Below the pieces are notes generated by a model, which did not search any database, was not told the DNA's origin, and saw only the letters and a list, made by a program, of their open reading frames with translations. 9,460 nucleotides of DNA from Flavobacteriales bacterium (lineage in GTDB: Bacteria > Bacteroidota > Bacteroidia > Flavobacteriales_D > Crocinitomicaceae): contig CANHQC010000058.1 of the NCBI GenBank assembly GCA_947462695.1, positions 1 to 9,460 of the forward strand, given 5' to 3'. The number at the start of each line of letters is the position of its first letter. Within the stretch, counting starts at the first letter, position 1. Positions 1 through 6,760 of this stretch are shown here, piece after piece. The translations under genes and the position numbers were made by a program.

Positions 1-126
1 GATCAAGCATTTCAATCTGTTAAAACATACATTTCAGATGCGATCAACGAACTTTCGAAAATTGATCCGGATAAACGAATTAACGAGCGCATTGAAAAGT
101 TCAACAAAATGGGTGTTTGGAAATAA
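1..126 (+). CDS. accA: Acetyl-CoA carboxylase carboxyltransferase subunit alpha, C-terminal end (partial)
   Basis: Only the last 41 codons are inside the window, in the frame starting at base 1 and ending with TAA at 124-126. The tail reads as an amphipathic helix followed by ELSKIDPD, an arginine-rich RINERIEKF stretch and a final NKMGVWK. This matches my recollection of AccA C-termini in flavobacteria, where an 'ELxxLs…R(M/I)(D/E)K(F/Y)xxMG' ending is typical. AccA forms the carboxyltransferase part of acetyl-CoA carboxylase with AccD and makes malonyl-CoA for fatty acid synthesis in the cytoplasm. No catalytic region is visible, so the call rests on the tail alone. A terminator follows about 90 bases downstream, so this gene probably ends its transcription unit. 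Confidence 0.7.
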   Translation, partial: DQAFQSVKTYISDAINELSKIDPDKRINERIEKFNKMGVWK

Positions 127-217
127 CTCCATTTGAGGTGCTATTATATTACCCGCATCGATAACAAGTTTTCCATTTTCTCGAAAGATGAAATAATCGA
201 AATATGAAGAAAAATAG

Positions 218-245
218 ACGGTAGTGCTTTTAACTACCGTTTTTA
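218..245 (+). terminator. Intrinsic terminator downstream of accA
   Basis: A perfect 8-bp inverted repeat, ACGGTAGT (218-225) and ACTACCGT (233-240), encloses a 7-base loop and is followed at once by a run of Ts (240-244). This is a classic rho-independent terminator. It separates the accA-like gene from the glycosyltransferase gene that starts at 288. Confidence 0.85.
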
Positions 246-247
246 GC

Positions 248-255
248 TAAATTTG
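248..255 (+). promoter_or_regulatory. Putative Bacteroidota -7 box for the glycosyltransferase gene
   Basis: TAAATTTG matches the Bacteroidota -7 consensus TAnnTTTG exactly. It lies just after the accA terminator and about 32 bases before the ATG at 288, which would give a leader of roughly 25 bases. I see no convincing TTG -33 element at the usual distance, so only the -7 half is supported. Confidence 0.4.
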
Positions 256-287
256 ATCACTATATCCAATAAATACGACGCTATATT

Positions 288-2183
288 ATGTCAAAAATTT
301 ACTTCCTTTTGGCCCTGATATTCACTGCAGGGTTTGCCATGGCTCAAGTTTCCCAGCAAGTAACTGGAACAATGGTTGACCAAAAAACAGATGAACCAAT
401 CGAAGAACTTGAAATCGCACTTCGTAACGTTCAAACCAAGGAAGAATTCCGTGTGGAAACGAACGATGACGGGGTCTTTAATTTCAAAAAAATTCCGCTT
501 GGAACGTACGAATTTCACGTAACGGATAGAGATTACATGGATAACCCATTCAAAGTGGAAATCAATGAAGACCATTTGAAAAACTTTACGTTTGGAACGC
601 CTATTACAGCGGCTTTAAAAGTCTCTTGGTTATTCAATTGGGGTGACCGAACCATCAAAACAGCAAGTGGAAAAACAGTTGTTCTAGAACATTATTGGTC
701 ACATTTAGTAGGGAAAATTGTGTTGACAATCTATGGACTTTGTTTGTTATTGGTTTTCTTTTATAGTGTGTTGCAATTATCGCTATCTATAGCCTACGTG
801 CGCAATCGTAAAAAGAAACCAGCGAATAAACCAACCTACAACCCCGAAACAACTCCAAAAGTAACGGTGCAATTGCCGATGTATAATGAATTGTATGTAG
901 CAGAGCGAATAATCGAAACAATTGCAGCGTTTGATTATCCCGCTGACAAACTACAGATTCAAGTATTGGATGACTCAACTGATGAAACAAAAGACGTCAT
1001 TGCGAATAAAGTAGCCGAACTTGCCGCCAAAGGAGTAAACATTCAACATATCCATCGGGTAGATCGCACTGGATACAAAGCAGGAGCGCTAGATGCTGCA
1101 ATGGATCGCGTGGAAAGTGAGTTCATTGCCATTTTTGATGCGGATTTCATCCCAGATCCTGACTTTTTGCAAAAAACAATGCCGTATTTCCAAGAAGAGC
1201 ATGTCGGTGTGGTACAAACACGTTGGGGACACATCAATAAAAACTATTCTATCCTAACCGAGCTTCAAGCGTTTGGTTTAAATGGACATTTTGCCATCGA
1301 ACAAGGAGGAAGAAATGCAGCAGGACACTTCATCAACTTTAATGGTACGGGTGGTATTTGGAGAAAAAAATGCATTGAAGATGCTGGCGGATGGGAACAT
1401 GACACGTTAACAGAAGACCTCGACTTGAGCTACCGTGCACAAATTAAAGGATGGAAATTCCAATACCTTGAGGACGTTATTGCGCCAGCAGAACTTCCGA
1501 TTACTATGTCTGCACTTAAAGGTCAACAGCACCGATGGATGAAAGGTGGAGCAGAATGTTTCATTAAAATGTGGAAACGCTTACTTACCGCTAAGGATGT
1601 TAAATTCATGGATCGTGTGCATGGACTTTCGCATTTGTTTAATTCCAGCGTTTTCTTATTTATTTTAATTGTTTCGCTATTGAGTTTGGTTGTGTTGCAT
1701 GTGAAAGACAGCTTTAGTGACCTGAACTACATCTTGCAATACATGGGTGTATTCATTATCAGTACCATTTTCTTGATGTATTACTACTGGAATGCCTATC
1801 GAGATAAAACGGAAAATAAATCAAAATCGTTCGTTAGTTTTATTGGTCGATTTTTTCAGTTCTTGGTCGTATCTATGGGGCTTTCATTAAGCAATACGGT
1901 AGCTGTTATTGAAGGTTATTTGGGAATTAAAAGTTCATTTGTTAGAACACCTAAATTCAACGTTTCCAAGAAAAATGAATTTAAGGGAAATAAATACGAT
2001 AAAAAGAGCCTTTCCATTATCAATATACTTGAAGGAATTTTAATGGTAACTTTTGGATTTACAGCCGTGAATCGCGCAATTTATGGTGATTTAGGAATGA
2101 TGCCTTTCCACCTGATGTTATCGATTGGATACGGTGTTATTTTCTTTTCAACCTTGAAGGAAGTTCGAGAATCTAACGCGTAA
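288..2183 (+). CDS. Membrane processive glycosyltransferase (GT2, cellulose-synthase-like) with N-terminal carboxypeptidase-regulatory-like domain
   Basis: The 631-residue protein has a signal peptide (about 1-19, ending AMAQ). A beta-sandwich domain resembling the CarboxypepD_reg family follows (about 22-100; GTMVDQKT…GVFNFKKIPLGTYEFHV). Next come a transmembrane helix (about 143-170), a cytosolic GT2 catalytic domain (about 190-430) and around four more membrane segments (about 451-472, 483-501, 520-547, 577-622). The GT2 motifs are complete: LPMYNE, DDS at 228-230, DAD at 284-286, TED at 375-377, and QQHRW at 413-417, which fits the QxxRW motif of processive synthases. It probably polymerises a UDP- or GDP-sugar and moves the chain across the inner membrane; substrate unknown. 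Related family members are commonly near 500 residues, and the extra length is the N-terminal domain. It stands alone between a terminator and convergent yidD. Confidence 0.92.
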   Translation: MSKIYFLLALIFTAGFAMAQVSQQVTGTMVDQKTDEPIEELEIALRNVQTKEEFRVETNDDGVFNFKKIPLGTYEFHVTDRDYMDNPFKVEINEDHLKNFTFGTPITAALKVSWLFNWGDRTIKTASGKTVVLEHYWSHLVGKIVLTIYGLCLLLVFFYSVLQLSLSIAYVRNRKKKPANKPTYNPETTPKVTVQLPMYNELYVAERIIETIAAFDYPADKLQIQVLDDSTDETKDVIANKVAELAAKGVNIQHIHRVDRTGYKAGALDAAMDRVESEFIAIFDADFIPDPDFLQKTMPYFQEEHVGVVQTRWGHINKNYSILTELQAFGLNGHFAIEQGGRNAAGHFINFNGTGGIWRKKCIEDAGGWEHDTLTEDLDLSYRAQIKGWKFQYLEDVIAPAELPITMSALKGQQHRWMKGGAECFIKMWKRLLTAKDVKFMDRVHGLSHLFNSSVFLFILIVSLLSLVVLHVKDSFSDLNYILQYMGVFIISTIFLMYYYWNAYRDKTENKSKSFVSFIGRFFQFLVVSMGLSLSNTVAVIEGYLGIKSSFVRTPKFNVSKKNEFKGNKYDKKSLSIINILEGILMVTFGFTAVNRAIYGDLGMMPFHLMLSIGYGVIFFSTLKEVRESNA

Positions 2184-2196
2184 AGTAAAAATAAGC

Positions 2197-2442
2197 TTAA
2201 CGACTTTCTCTTTTTGGTACAGGATCGTAACCTGAACCTCCTCTCGGATGGCAGCTTGAAATGCGCTTTATCCCTAACCAAGTACCTTTAATTGGTCCCC
2301 AAATTCTCACGGCCTCAATCATGTATGTCGAACAAGTTGGGTGGTAACGACAAGTTGCAGGAAAAATAGGTGAAATGAGTAATTGATAGATTCTCACGGG
2401 AAGGATTATCAACCAATTAAAAAAAAACAGCACCTTTCGCAT
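2197..2442 (-). CDS. yidD: Membrane protein insertion efficiency factor YidD
   Basis: This small 81-residue protein carries the YidD signature. It has an N-terminal amphipathic or hydrophobic stretch ([12 protein letters not shown]), then [15 protein letters not shown] with C31 and C37, and [13 protein letters not shown] with C64. In the family it sits at the inner face of the cytoplasmic membrane and helps YidC-dependent membrane protein insertion. I chose the ATG at 2442; the frame extends two codons upstream to a TTG, but the ATG form begins MRKVL, which looks natural. It is not beside rnpA or yidC here, although that linkage is common in other phyla. Its stop faces the end of the glycosyltransferase gene with 13 bases between them and no clear terminator hairpin. 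Confidence 0.96.
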   Translation of the reverse strand: MRKVLFFFNWLIILPVRIYQLLISPIFPATCRYHPTCSTYMIEAVRIWGPIKGTWLGIKRISSCHPRGGSGYDPVPKRESR

Positions 2443-2495
2443 ACCCAAATGTACCCATTTTAACAGTGAATGACTTATAAAAAACAGGCATCAAA

Positions 2496-2528
2496 TTGAC
2501 TCAGTTTTTAAAAGATTAGTTAAATTCA
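2496..2528 (+). promoter_or_regulatory. Possible promoter for the lytic transglycosylase gene
   Basis: A TTG (2496-2498) is followed after 22 bases by TAAATTCA (2521-2528), an imperfect match to the Bacteroidota TTG–N17-23–TAnnTTTG pattern. It lies in the divergent yidD/transglycosylase intergenic stretch, about 18 bases before the ATG at 2546. AT-rich DNA gives such matches by chance, so this is weak. Confidence 0.3.
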
Positions 2529-2545
2529 ACGTATATCCCCAAATC

Positions 2546-3493
2546 ATGCGTCTATTCTCCATCTTCACGTGTACTCTTTTAACATTCATCACTTTCGCTC
2601 AACCATCAGCATGGACTGATGAAATGATCGAAATTCATGAGGACGAGGATATACATACGTTTATACATGGTGAACAACTCTACATTCAAGATTGGCACAA
2701 ACTTGCACAGCCGCTTTTTTGGAAGAAAATAATGCGTTTATCTCCAGACTCTGTACTTATCAATATTGCAGCGGACAGAACAGTCCTCTCAAAAATGAGT
2801 TACGCAGATTGGCACCGGCAAACAGAAGCTCAAAAAGCAGCAACGAAAGAGAGTCTTCGACTAATTAATGGTCTAAGTCCAACAACACAAATCAACGTGA
2901 CGACCGGAAAAAGTGATTTTTATCGGTTTGAGGAGGTGTATGAAAGTTTATCGGCCGGAGTGCGAGCATTTGAGAAATATGGTGTTGATCCATGGTACGC
3001 GCAATCAATCCTGCTCATTGAAAGTCCGGGTCAACTCAAAAAATCAAGTGTTGGTGCATATGGTCCTTTTCAGTTAATGCCCTCAGTTGCCAAAGCACAG
3101 GGTTTAACAGTCAATTCGACCATTGATGAACGCGCAGATTTTGATCGTTCTGCCTATGCTGCAGCAAGACTTTTAAAGCGTTCCTGTATTCCTTCTGCGC
3201 GCAGAATTGCACAAGAGAACGGTTTAATTTTTAACGAAAATGAGTTGTGGTTTCGGTTATTGGTTTTGCATGTATACCATGCCGGAGCAATGAATGTTGC
3301 TGCGGCTGTAAAAAAAATAAACCCTACCGAAGGAGGAAAACTACTTATTGCTCAGTTGTGGCAAACCACTGCTGCCGGATTTGGGAATAACTCTCAAAAT
3401 TACTCACAACTTGCACTTGCAGCACATCTAATTTTGCATGAAATGATCCACAACAGGTGTGATGAACTCTATTGGTGCTCAGCAAATTTCTAA
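2546..3493 (+). CDS. Secreted lytic transglycosylase, SLT domain
   Basis: The 315-residue protein starts with a signal peptide (about 1-18, ending ITFAQ). After a region of roughly 110 residues that I cannot assign, an SLT-type (soluble lytic transglycosylase) domain spans about 135-260. Its motifs are in the usual order: the catalytic glutamate in LLIES (E159), SSVGAYGPFQLMPSVA (170-181; GA…QLMP), and a YHAGAMNV block (244-251) in place of the common YNAG. Enzymes of this type cut the MurNAc-GlcNAc bond of peptidoglycan and form 1,6-anhydroMurNAc in the periplasm. The usual ES(G/N)(F/W) after the glutamate is ESPG here, an unusual sequence next to the catalytic residue. No LysM repeats are visible. 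The gene diverges from yidD and its end overlaps msrB by 4 bases. Confidence 0.85.
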   Translation: MRLFSIFTCTLLTFITFAQPSAWTDEMIEIHEDEDIHTFIHGEQLYIQDWHKLAQPLFWKKIMRLSPDSVLINIAADRTVLSKMSYADWHRQTEAQKAATKESLRLINGLSPTTQINVTTGKSDFYRFEEVYESLSAGVRAFEKYGVDPWYAQSILLIESPGQLKKSSVGAYGPFQLMPSVAKAQGLTVNSTIDERADFDRSAYAAARLLKRSCIPSARRIAQENGLIFNENELWFRLLVLHVYHAGAMNVAAAVKKINPTEGGKLLIAQLWQTTAAGFGNNSQNYSQLALAAHLILHEMIHNRCDELYWCSANF

Positions 3494-3861
3494 TCTGGTA
3501 GAAATTTTATTGAAAGTGAGTTAACACAATGTCGGGTATTTTTAGAAGTGAAACGTTCTCCAAAAAACACATGACCAAGATGACCATCGCAATTCGAACA
3601 AACAATTTCTGTTCGTCTGCCATCGGCATCTAAGATTTGTTTAACATTTCGATCAACCTGATCATCAAATGAGGGCCAGCCACAACCGGAATCAAATTTA
3701 TCCGAAGATCGATAAAGTGGTGACTCACATCGTTTACAGATAAATAAACCAGCAATTTTCACATTATTATACTCACCAGTAAATGGTAATTCTGTGCCTT
3801 TATTTACAATAATCCGCGACTCTTCAGGAGTCAACGCATTCCATTCTTCTTTTGATTTCAT
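3490..3861 (-). CDS. msrB: Peptide-methionine (R)-S-oxide reductase MsrB
   Basis: The 123-residue protein covers a full, compact MsrB domain. MsrB reduces methionine-R-sulfoxide in proteins, normally with thioredoxin. The structural zinc site is present as two CxxC pairs, C42/C45 (CKRC) and C88/C91 (CSNC). The SGCGWPSF motif supplies the likely resolving C60, and the catalytic cysteine is C112 in RHCVNS. HLGHVF (94-99) is also typical. No signal peptide is seen, so it should be cytoplasmic, and it is not fused to MsrA. It begins with ATG at 3861, divergent from the unknown gene at 3950. Its TAG stop lies within the last bases of the transglycosylase gene. Confidence 0.96.
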   Translation of the reverse strand: MKSKEEWNALTPEESRIIVNKGTELPFTGEYNNVKIAGLFICKRCESPLYRSSDKFDSGCGWPSFDDQVDRNVKQILDADGRRTEIVCSNCDGHLGHVFFGERFTSKNTRHCVNSLSIKFLPD

Positions 3862-3938
3862 ATGATTAAAAACATCAGAAAAACAAGAAAGTTCAGTGAC
3901 TTATTGAACAAATCCTCACTCTATCCTCTTCCTATGAT

Positions 3939-3946
3939 TACCTTTG
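3939..3946 (+). promoter_or_regulatory. TAnnTTTG box directly before the start of the next gene
   Basis: TACCTTTG matches the Bacteroidota -7 consensus exactly and ends only 3 bases before the ATG at 3950, or 9 before the ATG at 3956. If it is used, transcription would begin at about 3951-3954 and the mRNA would have almost no leader. No good -33 TTG is seen at the normal spacing. Confidence 0.35.
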
Positions 3947-3949
3947 TAT

Positions 3950-4516
3950 ATGCACATGATTGAACCGTTTTATGGGTGGCGAAATTATTACATCGCGAGT
4001 GAAGATCCACTTTCACCATTTGCTGATCGGCAGTACAGTGAATTTCAATTTGAGCATACCGTTTACAACTATTACATTCATCCGCAATGGGATACAATTG
4101 GATCGCCCACGCTTTTCATTAAAATACTTTTTACCGAGTATGACGATGGGTATGCAATTATCGAACTGATCGGCGAATGGAATGACGCTATTGAAAACGA
4201 CATCATGACGTTAAAACGTGATATCATTGAACCCCTGATTGAGGAAGGAATTAATAAATTTATCCTAATTGGTGAGAATGTATTAAACTTTCATTACTCC
4301 GACGATTGTTATTACGAAGAATGGTTTGATGATGTTGAGGATGGTTGGATTGCGATGGTCAATTTTCACGATCATGTTATCGCCGAATTTGAACGTATAC
4401 ACATTGATCATTACTTTGTTATGGGTGGCGAATTAGAAGATATAGAGTGGCGCACCTATCAACCGTTTCAATTTTTTAAGCGGGTAAACGATTTAGTTAC
4501 TAAACGACTCGAATGA
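3950..4516 (+). CDS. Conserved-looking acidic protein of unknown function
   Basis: I do not assign a function. The 188-residue protein has no signal peptide or membrane segment and looks cytoplasmic. It is strongly acidic and rich in aromatics: WRNYYIASEDP near the N-terminus, YNYYIHPQWD at about 39-48, and YYEEWFDDVEDGW at 121-133. The centre alternates hydrophobic strands and helices (IKILFTEYDDGYAIIELIGEW, then a helix around 85-100, then NKFILIGENVLNF at 102-114). That could be a small alpha/beta fold of the STAS or SpoIIAA type, but this is only a guess from the pattern. I have the impression of close relatives in other Bacteroidota as hypothetical proteins. The start could be ATG 3950 or ATG 3956; a TTG at 3944 is less likely because it overlaps the -7 box. 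It diverges from msrB and ends at a hairpin. Confidence 0.8.
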   Translation: MHMIEPFYGWRNYYIASEDPLSPFADRQYSEFQFEHTVYNYYIHPQWDTIGSPTLFIKILFTEYDDGYAIIELIGEWNDAIENDIMTLKRDIIEPLIEEGINKFILIGENVLNFHYSDDCYYEEWFDDVEDGWIAMVNFHDHVIAEFERIHIDHYFVMGGELEDIEWRTYQPFQFFKRVNDLVTKRLE

Positions 4517-4517
4517 A

Positions 4518-4544
4518 AAGAGCCGCCTCAATTGGGCAGCTCTT
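4518..4544. terminator. Hairpin between convergent genes, likely bidirectional terminator
   Basis: AAGAGC (4518-4523) pairs with GCTCTT (4539-4544), extended after one mismatch by GCC/GGC (4525-4527/4535-4537) around a 7-base loop. On the minus strand the stem runs into TCTTTTC, a fair T tract, so it best ends the five-gene minus operon. On the plus strand it begins 2 bases after the TGA of the unknown gene, but its T tail is poor. Confidence 0.6.
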
Positions 4545-4567
4545 CAATACTGAATTTTAATATTCTT

Positions 4568-5437
4568 TTAGCGAACTATTATCCGAGCTGACATCGGTTT
4601 ATTCCCTACAAAACAATTTACAAAGTAAACACCTTCTTTGATGTATTCAGGAAGAACAACGAATTCTTTCGTAGTGCCTTCATTTACAGTACCCAATTGA
4701 TGTACGAATACAGAACGTCCATTTATATCTACCAAATTCAATGCTAACTCACCTGAGTTAAGTGAATTGAAACTGATCATCAACTGCCTGTTTAATGGAT
4801 TATACCCCGCTACAAAGTTCAATTCTTTTTTTGAATCCTCAACTAATCCGGCAGTAGACCCAATAACATGTTGTGAAAGGTAAATCTGGTCCCCACTGTT
4901 TTGTCCATTGTTATTTGCTTTGTTAGTCGCAACGTAGAACGTTACCGGTCCCACATCGGTTGACGGAGCAGTCCATGTCCAACCCCAAAGCGCAGTAGTA
5001 CTTGAATTACTTGTAGATGTGTGATTCGCGTACTTCTTAGCCGTTCCATTAACCGTTGTATTCAATCCAGCGGTAAAATTACCTGCCATAGCATCAGAAC
5101 CATCTAGTGCCGTTGCTTGAAAACCTTTCTTTGCCGGATTGGAGGCCATAGCCAATGCCACAGTGTAGGTTTGACCAGGCACATAGGAAGTTACAGGTGT
5201 AGCGCCATTCAATACAGTTAATATGTTCTCAGTTGCTCCGTTCAATGTTGAACCACCATGACAAGCAGTGCAATTTTGTTCTCCAGGAGCACCAGTTTTT
5301 CCAGGGGCAACACCACCACTGTTTTTATGGATATTTGTTCCAATATATGTAGCGAGGGTCGAGTGTGTTGATTGCTGCATAGATAATGCACCTACTAGAA
5401 GTACACCAGATAGAATCAATAAATAGTTTTTAGTCAT
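4568..5437 (-). CDS. Secreted CxxCH protein with choice-of-anchor V (Reeler-like) domain and type IX secretion sorting domain
   Basis: The 289-residue protein begins with a hydrophobic signal segment (about 4-20). The motif KTGAPGEQNCTACHGG (about 47-62) contains CxxCH (56-60), normally a covalent haem c site, followed by a beta-rich region (about 70-190: LNGATP, VPGQTYTVAL, WGWTWTAP, VTFYVATNKANNNG). GAPGE..C..CH plus this beta region is what I associate with the choice-of-anchor V/Reelin-like family. The last 80 residues (about 210-289) form a type IX secretion C-terminal domain with LVDINGRSV, GTTKEF and GVYFVNCFV before a basic IIVR end. It is therefore expected to cross the outer membrane and sit on the surface or be released. 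It is the last gene of the operon, 23 bases after the lipoprotein gene. Haem binding is an inference from one motif. Confidence 0.85.
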   Translation of the reverse strand: MTKNYLLILSGVLLVGALSMQQSTHSTLATYIGTNIHKNSGGVAPGKTGAPGEQNCTACHGGSTLNGATENILTVLNGATPVTSYVPGQTYTVALAMASNPAKKGFQATALDGSDAMAGNFTAGLNTTVNGTAKKYANHTSTSNSSTTALWGWTWTAPSTDVGPVTFYVATNKANNNGQNSGDQIYLSQHVIGSTAGLVEDSKKELNFVAGYNPLNRQLMISFNSLNSGELALNLVDINGRSVFVHQLGTVNEGTTKEFVVLPEYIKEGVYFVNCFVGNKPMSARIIVR

Positions 5438-5460
5438 AGTTTAGAATTTAACGTTTAAAA

Positions 5461-5787
5461 TTAATTATTTAGCTTTCCTTGTTGAATCCAACAATTGAAT
5501 TGTTCGATAAGTGAGTCATTTAATTGAGGGCCGTTCAAAGGCATAAGTTGTGTATTTCCTTTGATTGAATTTAAAATTGCAGTCGCATTTGCTGAGATAT
5601 CTGAGTGATTCGTTAAAATCGGCGCCTGACTTTGGTGACACGAGATACAATACGTATCCATCATTGGCTGAATCTTGCTCGCAAAAGAAATATCCTGGTC
5701 ACAATTGATGACTTCCGGTGCTTTATCTTTCTTGCAACCGAAAAGTACGATTGAACATAAAATCAATAAACTATGTACTGTTCTCAT
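5461..5787 (-). CDS. Small lipoprotein with single CxxCH, cytochrome-c-like
   Basis: The 108-residue protein starts with a lipoprotein signal (LLILCSIVLFGC, lipobox cysteine C18) followed by charged KKDK. The mature part has one haem c motif, CISCH (47-51), preceded by SKIQPMMDTY. A likely distal methionine lies in LMPLNG (M82), and the end is FNCWIQQGKLNN. This layout (…I.P….C..CH……MP……W I..G…N) resembles the small cytochrome-c-like domains of Bacteroidota and Planctomycetes lipoproteins. It is probably a membrane-tethered periplasmic electron carrier. I chose ATG 5787 over the upstream GTG 5817: the ATG gives a clean signal peptide and forms an ATGA overlap with the stop of the preceding gene, implying translational coupling. 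Confidence 0.83.
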   Translation of the reverse strand: MRTVHSLLILCSIVLFGCKKDKAPEVINCDQDISFASKIQPMMDTYCISCHQSQAPILTNHSDISANATAILNSIKGNTQLMPLNGPQLNDSLIEQFNCWIQQGKLNN

Positions 5788-6218
5788 ATTGAATAAAATG
5801 ATTGGATTGAATACCACGTAAGCATTGGAATAAAGGCGAGAGGCATCAAAAATCCTTTAAAAAAATCGACCATTAGTTGGGCATCTTCTGTTGAAAACAC
5901 TGGATCATTCATCAATAAAATAGAAAAAACGAGTACTATCGACATAAGTATCAAAAAACCAGAGAAAATAAACGATTTCCACTTTTCACTCATCTTTTTC
6001 CCAATTTTTTCTGTAAAAACGAAATGAACCAAAGATATACCAATAGACAATAACATGTAATAGGCTAGTAAGTTCAAAAACCAACCCGACCAACCTTTTC
6101 CATCTGAGAAATCTACAATCTTATTAAAATAAAAAAGGATGTAAAGTGAAGCGATTAAGCTCGCTAGTGAACCAATAAGTACTCCCTTAACGATTACACT
6201 ATTTAATGTATTCATCAT
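5784..6218 (-). CDS. Four-helix integral membrane protein of unknown function
   Basis: The 144-residue protein is very hydrophobic, with four predicted membrane helices at about 9-31, 46-68, 82-103 and 117-139. A basic loop, TEKIGKKMSEKWK (69-81), should face the cytoplasm. I do not recognise the family, and there is no CxxCH or obvious set of paired histidines. H65 (SLVHFVF) within helix 2 is the only histidine, so a bis-His haem b site within one chain is not possible. It is locked between YceI and the cytochrome-like lipoprotein: its start overlaps the YceI stop (ATGA, 6215-6218) and its stop overlaps the next start (ATGA, 5784-5787). The position suggests an inner-membrane partner of those exported proteins. 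A second ATG (6215) follows immediately and could also be the start. Confidence 0.8.
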   Translation of the reverse strand: MMNTLNSVIVKGVLIGSLASLIASLYILFYFNKIVDFSDGKGWSGWFLNLLAYYMLLSIGISLVHFVFTEKIGKKMSEKWKSFIFSGFLILMSIVLVFSILLMNDPVFSTEDAQLMVDFFKGFLMPLAFIPMLTWYSIQSFYSI

Positions 6219-6757
6219 TTTTTTAGCACAGGTATTGAATAAGAAACATTCATGATGTTTGGGACAGCATCTGAAGGTTTACCCACTTTATAATCCATTC
6301 GATTAACAGGAAACGACCCGGAAAAAACCAATCCTGTTGATGACTTTACGACTTTCAGTGGTACTTTTTTATCCTTAGTTACACCTTTCATCGATAATTT
6401 CCCGAACACTATGAAATCATTTCCTTCTTTTTCAATTTTCGTGGAGACAAACTCTATCGCTGGGTATTTAGCAGCATTAAACCATTCAGCTGTTTGCGCT
6501 TTTTTATCTTTCATTCCATTACCTGTTTTAATCGAGGAAACAGGAAAATTGAGGTCAAATTTGGAATTTTGCAAATCATTCTCATCAAATGAAATTGAAC
6601 CTTTCACACTAAATTCACCCGTAGGATCTTTACTTTTAAATGCAATTGTATACCCTTCTTTAATTTTGTAATCTTGAGAATTGTACACTACTGTCGAAGA
6701 AGACAATACGATGGTTATACCAACTAAAAGAATCACTAAATTTTTCATGACTTTCAT
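6215..6757 (-). CDS. YceI-family periplasmic protein
   Basis: The 180-residue protein has a signal peptide (about 1-24) and a complete YceI lipocalin-like barrel. Recognisable blocks are the KDPTGEFSVKGSISFD strand pair, DLNFPVSSIKTGN, the family hallmark EWFNAAKYPAIEFVSTKI (91-108), GKLSMKGVTKD (119-129) and GSFPVNRMDYKVG (147-159). Structurally known YceI proteins bind isoprenoid lipids such as polyprenyl quinones in the barrel, so a lipid or quinone-like ligand is plausible but not shown. It starts 3 bases after the DUF5777-like gene and ends in an ATGA overlap with the membrane protein gene. The start is ATG 6757 or ATG 6748 (MKNLVIL). Confidence 0.93.
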   Translation of the reverse strand: MKVMKNLVILLVGITIVLSSSTVVYNSQDYKIKEGYTIAFKSKDPTGEFSVKGSISFDENDLQNSKFDLNFPVSSIKTGNGMKDKKAQTAEWFNAAKYPAIEFVSTKIEKEGNDFIVFGKLSMKGVTKDKKVPLKVVKSSTGLVFSGSFPVNRMDYKVGKPSDAVPNIMNVSYSIPVLKK

Positions 6758-6760
6758 TTT

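Noticed and set aside
291..575. Minus-strand open frame of 94 codons inside the glycosyltransferase gene
   Set aside because: It lies wholly within a well-supported gene, has low-complexity F/V/R composition and no recognisable motif. The frames at 787-990, 1043-1237 and 2081-2281 are rejected for the same reason.
3960..4169. Plus-strand frame of 69 codons within the unknown acidic protein gene
   Set aside because: It is an out-of-frame shadow of the longer gene, which has much better protein-like composition.
5788..5817. GTG 5817 as start of the cytochrome-like lipoprotein
   Set aside because: It would place ten extra residues before the signal peptide and lose the ATGA coupling at 5784-5787.
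6411..6671. Plus-strand open frame of 86 codons opposite the YceI gene
   Set aside because: It is antisense to a gene with clear family motifs and shows no domain or start signal of its own.
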